From the NCBI GenBank assembly GCA_903938935.1, contig CAJAFD010000503.1, forward strand, positions 1 through 8,547: a stretch of DNA of 8,547 nucleotides, written 5' to 3'. Shown one piece after another: positions 5,801 through 8,547 of this stretch (position 1 is the stretch's first letter; every line of letters starts with the position of its first letter). The notes below the pieces were generated by a model. It was given only the letters and a program-made list of their open reading frames with translations, was not told the origin of the DNA and made no database searches. The translations under genes and the position numbers were made by a program. This DNA comes from an uncultured Opitutia bacterium. Lineage in GTDB: Bacteria > Verrucomicrobiota > Verrucomicrobiia > Opitutales > Opitutaceae.

Positions 5801-6463
5801 ATGAACGCGATGGACGAATTAAAGGCGACGATTGCGCGGCTCCGCGCACCCGACGGTTGCCCTTGGGACCAAGAGCAAACGCATGCCTCGCTCGTGCGTT
5901 GCCTGATCGATGAAGTGAGCGAGTTGATCGACACGATTGATCGCGGCGACCTCCCGCATATGCGCGAAGAACTTGGCGATGTGTTGATCCAAGTCGTTTT
6001 TCACGCGCAGTTAGCCGCGGAAAAAGGCGCATTTACGCTCGAAGATGTCGCCCGCGAGGTGAACGAGAAACTCGTACGCCGCCATCCGCATGTGTTTGGC
6101 GCGGGTAAACTCGGGACATCTGAGCAAGTCCTCGTCCAATGGGAACAAATCAAGGCGCAGGAGAAAAAACACGGTCCCGTTGCTACCGGAGTTTTTAAAG
6201 ATCTGCCGGCGCGGTTGCCGGCGCTGATGTTTGCCGAGGCGGTCTGGAAACAAATTGAGAAAAAAACATTGCCCGTGGCCGGCGTGGTGGACGTCGCGCA
6301 GGTGCGGGCGCTCGGTGCCCAATTAACCGAAGCGGAGCTGGGTAAAATGTTGTTTGAAGTGACCGCCGCGGCACGCAGCAACGGGCTCGATCCCGAAGGC
6401 GCGCTCAGGTTGCACGCCACGAAGGTGATGCGCGATGTCGAAGCCCAAATCTCCCGCGCTTAA
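5801..6463 (+). CDS. mazG: Nucleoside triphosphate pyrophosphohydrolase MazG, short form
   Basis: A 220-residue cytoplasmic hydrolase that converts NTPs and dNTPs to monophosphates and pyrophosphate, usually seen as house-cleaning or as control of nucleotide-derived alarmones. The first domain is classical: LRAPDGCPWDQEQTH (14-28), D37-E38-x-x-E41 for the EExxE metal motif, E57-L-G-D60 for the ExxD motif, and EKLVRRHPHVFG (89-100), followed by WEQIKAQEK (114-122) and LPAL. The second domain, which repeats this fold in the 263-residue E. coli protein, is recognisable at residues 179-210 but shortened. Its EExxE helix is missing and ExxD reads E179-L-G-K182. The ATG at 5801 is used; ATG 5810 is an alternative that loses three residues. 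The open frame continues upstream, but there it runs across the repeat and antisense to trpC. Its last 29 bp overlap the xer gene. Confidence 0.93.
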   Translation: MNAMDELKATIARLRAPDGCPWDQEQTHASLVRCLIDEVSELIDTIDRGDLPHMREELGDVLIQVVFHAQLAAEKGAFTLEDVAREVNEKLVRRHPHVFGAGKLGTSEQVLVQWEQIKAQEKKHGPVATGVFKDLPARLPALMFAEAVWKQIEKKTLPVAGVVDVAQVRALGAQLTEAELGKMLFEVTAAARSNGLDPEGALRLHATKVMRDVEAQISRA

Positions 6464-7385
6464 GCTGCCACCGGCTGATACTGTGGCGGAGTGGTGGACG
6501 CCATTTGCGGAGCACTTGGCTCTCGAGCGCCGCTGCTCCGCTTACACCGTGCGCAACTATCGGCAGGCGTTCGAGGATTTCTGGCGCTGGGCGCAGACGG
6601 CGGGAGTTTGGGAGCGCGGCGTCGACGCGCTCGACTCGCGGGAAGTGCGTGATTTTGTGATCGAAGCGCGCAGCCGGTTTGATCGGCGGACGCTGCATAA
6701 TCATGTCTCGGGCTTGCGGACTTGGGCCAAGTTTTGGCAGCGCCGAGGGACGTTGAAACGAAATCCTTTTATCGGCGTACCGTTGCCGAAACTGGAGAAG
6801 CGATTGCCGCAATTTCTGACCGAGGAACAAATGAAGCGTTTGCTCTTGGGCCCGCAGCGCTTGATGGAAAATCAAAGCGCAGCGCCCGAGATCGCGTGGC
6901 GGGATCGGCTCGTAATGGAGTTGCTGTACGGCGGCGGTCTGCGAGTGAGTGAAGTCGCCGGATTGAATTTTGGCGCCGTGGATTTTTCTAACGGCGTCGC
7001 TCGGGTCGTCGGCAAGGGACGCAAGGAGCGATTGTGTCCGCTGGGACGTGTGGCCATCGCCGTGTTGATCAAGGTCCGCGACAAAATCGCGCGGCAGGCC
7101 GGACCGGATGATCCCGTCGTATCCAATCCTGATGGCACCCGGATGACGGTGCGGGCGATTCAGTTGATGTTGAAGCGATATTTAGCCTTGGCCGAATTAC
7201 CGCTGGAGCTCACTCCGCATAAACTGCGGCATTCGTATGCGACGCATTTGCTGAATGCAGGGGCGGATTTGCGGCTGGTGCAGGAGCTATTGGGCCACGC
7301 GCAACTCACGACGACGCAAGTTTACACGCATGTGAGCGTGGCTCGGTTGCGGGAGATTTACGCGAAAGCGCACCCGCGCGCGTGA
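6435..7385 (+). CDS. Tyrosine recombinase of the XerC/XerD type
   Basis: A 316-residue recombinase with the two-domain phage-integrase layout: an N-terminal SAM-like DNA-binding domain (about residues 18-105, with LERRCSAYTVRNYRQAF) and a C-terminal catalytic domain. All six catalytic residues are present: R170 in GGGLRVSE, K194 in GKGRKER, H262 and R265 in HKLRH, H288 in LLGHA, and the nucleophile Y297 in TQVYTHV. Xer proteins resolve chromosome dimers at dif. Length and motifs are those of chromosomal XerC/XerD rather than of phage or integron integrases, and no attachment sites or cargo genes are seen nearby. XerC and XerD cannot be separated with certainty; the motifs lean slightly to XerC. 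The ATG at 6435 lies inside the end of mazG, and GAAGGTG at 6421-6427 is a usable ribosome-binding site, so the two genes are probably cotranscribed. It ends 17 bp from the end of the convergent downstream gene. Confidence 0.94.
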   Translation: MSKPKSPALKLPPADTVAEWWTPFAEHLALERRCSAYTVRNYRQAFEDFWRWAQTAGVWERGVDALDSREVRDFVIEARSRFDRRTLHNHVSGLRTWAKFWQRRGTLKRNPFIGVPLPKLEKRLPQFLTEEQMKRLLLGPQRLMENQSAAPEIAWRDRLVMELLYGGGLRVSEVAGLNFGAVDFSNGVARVVGKGRKERLCPLGRVAIAVLIKVRDKIARQAGPDDPVVSNPDGTRMTVRAIQLMLKRYLALAELPLELTPHKLRHSYATHLLNAGADLRLVQELLGHAQLTTTQVYTHVSVARLREIYAKAHPRA

Positions 7386-7402
7386 GGTTGGGTGGCCCTC
7401 GT

Positions 7403-8547
7403 TTAGAGGGTGATGCGGCGCGTGGTGGCGTTGCCCGCGGCGTCGTAAAGAGAGACCTCTGCGGCTGTGGCACCGGCGGTGCGGGCGAGTGGGATTTCAA
7501 CGGTGAATGTTTCATCGCGACCGTCACGGATGCCGTCGGCAGGCTGTTCGACGGTTTCATGGGTGCCGTTGTTGAGGACGATTTCAACGCCATCGAGCAA
7601 CGAGAGCGCATCGCGGCCGTGGATCGTGAATTTAACACCCACGGTCGTCCGAGTTGCTGTGGCCTCAAGTATGGCAGGCGAGGTGTGATCGACCACGAGT
7701 TGATCCGTTTCGAAGGTGAGACTCAGCCGGTCGGCGCTCGCGCGAGGTGCGGTTTCGGTTGCGACCAACCGGCTGAAATAGATGCCGTCCGCGAGCCGGG
7801 CCGTGTCGAAAACGATGTAGGGCTCGCGGCTGGACACGGCGAGATCGGTCCAAGTGGATTCATTTTCGGGGCGAATTGAGAACGTCGCGGTGAGGTTGTC
7901 GCCATCGGGATCGGCGAGCGTCCAGAGTGCGATTTGGCTGCCGGGCGAGGGGATAATTTGGCTGGCGAGGAAGGCGGCTTTGCTGCGTTTTGCGGCGCCG
8001 GATTCATCGTCTTTCCCACTGGAGTTTAAAATTTGGCTGATCGAAGTCGTTAAACTCGGGGTGGATTCGGCTGCGGGAACTAAGGCGAAATTGGGGGCAA
8101 GAAAACGGAATTCTTGGAGCGTGGGGCGTCGGTTCTGGGGCAGCAAGAAGAGTGCGGGTTTTTCGATTTCGAGGGTGGTGGCGTCGGCGGGTAATTTGAG
8201 GCGGAGTTTGGCGTAGCGGCCGCGCAAGGCAGCGCCGCGCCAGGCGGGGTCAACGGGGTCGGACGCGTTGAGCGGCGTCCAGTCCGTCCAGCCTTCAATC
8301 TCGTCACTGCCGAAGCTGGTTTTGATTTCGAGCATAAGTTGTGGGGGCGTGAGATTGCGCAAGCGATCAAAGCGAAGCGCGCCGAGTAGCGCAGGCGTGC
8401 CGATATCGATACGACGGGTCTCGGCGGTACGTTCTGCCGTGGCGTTAAAATCCAGGACGGCGAGGCCGGGAGCGTTGTTGCGGAGCAGCAGAAATCGGCC
8501 GGAGGCACCGGGGAGCGGAGCGAGGGCGTTGAGTTGGCTGGAGGTGC
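7403..8547 (-). CDS. C-terminal part of a large beta-rich protein of unknown function, 5' truncated by window edge
   Basis: Reading leftwards on the minus strand, the frame is open from the right edge to the TAA at 7405-7403, giving 380 residues; there is no stop before the edge, so the gene begins outside the window. A TTG at 8362 is not needed as a start, because upstream codons continue a sensible protein (SGRFLLLRNNAPGLAVLDF). The order of recognisable parts is: a strand-rich stretch with SDEIEGWTDWTPL, then R-Y-A-K-L-R-L-K-L, then LFLLPQNRRP, then a low-complexity linker, then an Ig/fibronectin-like region with WTLADPDGDN (DPDGD at 7898-7912) and VDHTSPAI, and a last strand-rich module ending LYDAAGN. 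This arrangement resembles, from memory, large secreted beta-propeller proteins of Acidobacteria and Verrucomicrobia with C-terminal Ig-like modules. No enzyme motif is seen. Secretion is inferred only; the signal region is outside the window. Confidence 0.82.
   Translation of the reverse strand, partial: TSSQLNALAPLPGASGRFLLLRNNAPGLAVLDFNATAERTAETRRIDIGTPALLGALRFDRLRNLTPPQLMLEIKTSFGSDEIEGWTDWTPLNASDPVDPAWRGAALRGRYAKLRLKLPADATTLEIEKPALFLLPQNRRPTLQEFRFLAPNFALVPAAESTPSLTTSISQILNSSGKDDESGAAKRSKAAFLASQIIPSPGSQIALWTLADPDGDNLTATFSIRPENESTWTDLAVSSREPYIVFDTARLADGIYFSRLVATETAPRASADRLSLTFETDQLVVDHTSPAILEATATRTTVGVKFTIHGRDALSLLDGVEIVLNNGTHETVEQPADGIRDGRDETFTVEIPLARTAGATAAEVSLYDAAGNATTRRITL

Noticed and set aside
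5076..6032. A 318-codon minus-strand open frame spanning trpC and the start of mazG
   Set aside because: It is out of frame with trpC and antisense to mazG, both with complete catalytic motifs. The translation is Arg/Ser/Pro-rich with no domain.
6435..7385. The tyrosine recombinase as a marker of an integrated element or integron
   Set aside because: No cargo, attachment-site repeats, tRNA target or excess of hypothetical genes is seen nearby. Length and motifs fit a chromosomal Xer protein.

Overview
The window looks like a stretch of chromosome from a GC-rich, Gram-negative-type environmental bacterium. The best guess is a Verrucomicrobiota member of the Opitutaceae type. That assignment is inference. 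It rests on an exo-rhamnogalacturonan-lyase-like protein of the PL26/YetA type, a large beta-rich secreted-type protein, the near absence of Shine-Dalgarno sequences, and a 9-nt-phased intergenic repeat. No rRNA, tRNA, CRISPR array, insertion sequence or other clear mobile element was seen.

Layout. (1) Positions 1-2490, plus strand: the 3' part of a polysaccharide-lyase-like gene that runs in from the left edge. (2) Positions 2487-5709, minus strand: five closely packed genes read right to left. They are trpC (indole-3-glycerol phosphate synthase), rsmA/ksgA (16S rRNA dimethyladenosine transferase), a secreted-type protein of unknown function, a small GlsB/YeaQ/YmgE-family membrane protein, and a GNAT acetyltransferase. 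Gaps are 57, 40, 22 and -4 bp, so a single operon is plausible. (3) Positions 5710-5800: a 91-bp divergent intergenic region holding a short phased tandem/inverted repeat. (4) Positions 5801-7385, plus strand: mazG (NTP pyrophosphohydrolase) overlapping by 29 bp a XerC/D-type tyrosine recombinase. (5) Positions 7403-8547, minus strand: the C-terminal part of a large beta-rich protein that runs out of the right edge.

The core is housekeeping: tryptophan synthesis, ribosome maturation, nucleotide-pool sanitation and chromosome-dimer-type recombination. It is flanked by two partial genes of more accessory character, a pectin-degradation-like enzyme and a probable surface or periplasmic protein. 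Coding density is very high; the only intergenic gap above 60 bp is the trpC/mazG divergent region. The most notable observations are the repeat element in that region, a MazG whose second domain appears shortened and stripped of its metal-binding acids, and the unknown secreted protein embedded in the trpC-rsmA gene string. I found no convincing new multi-gene system.
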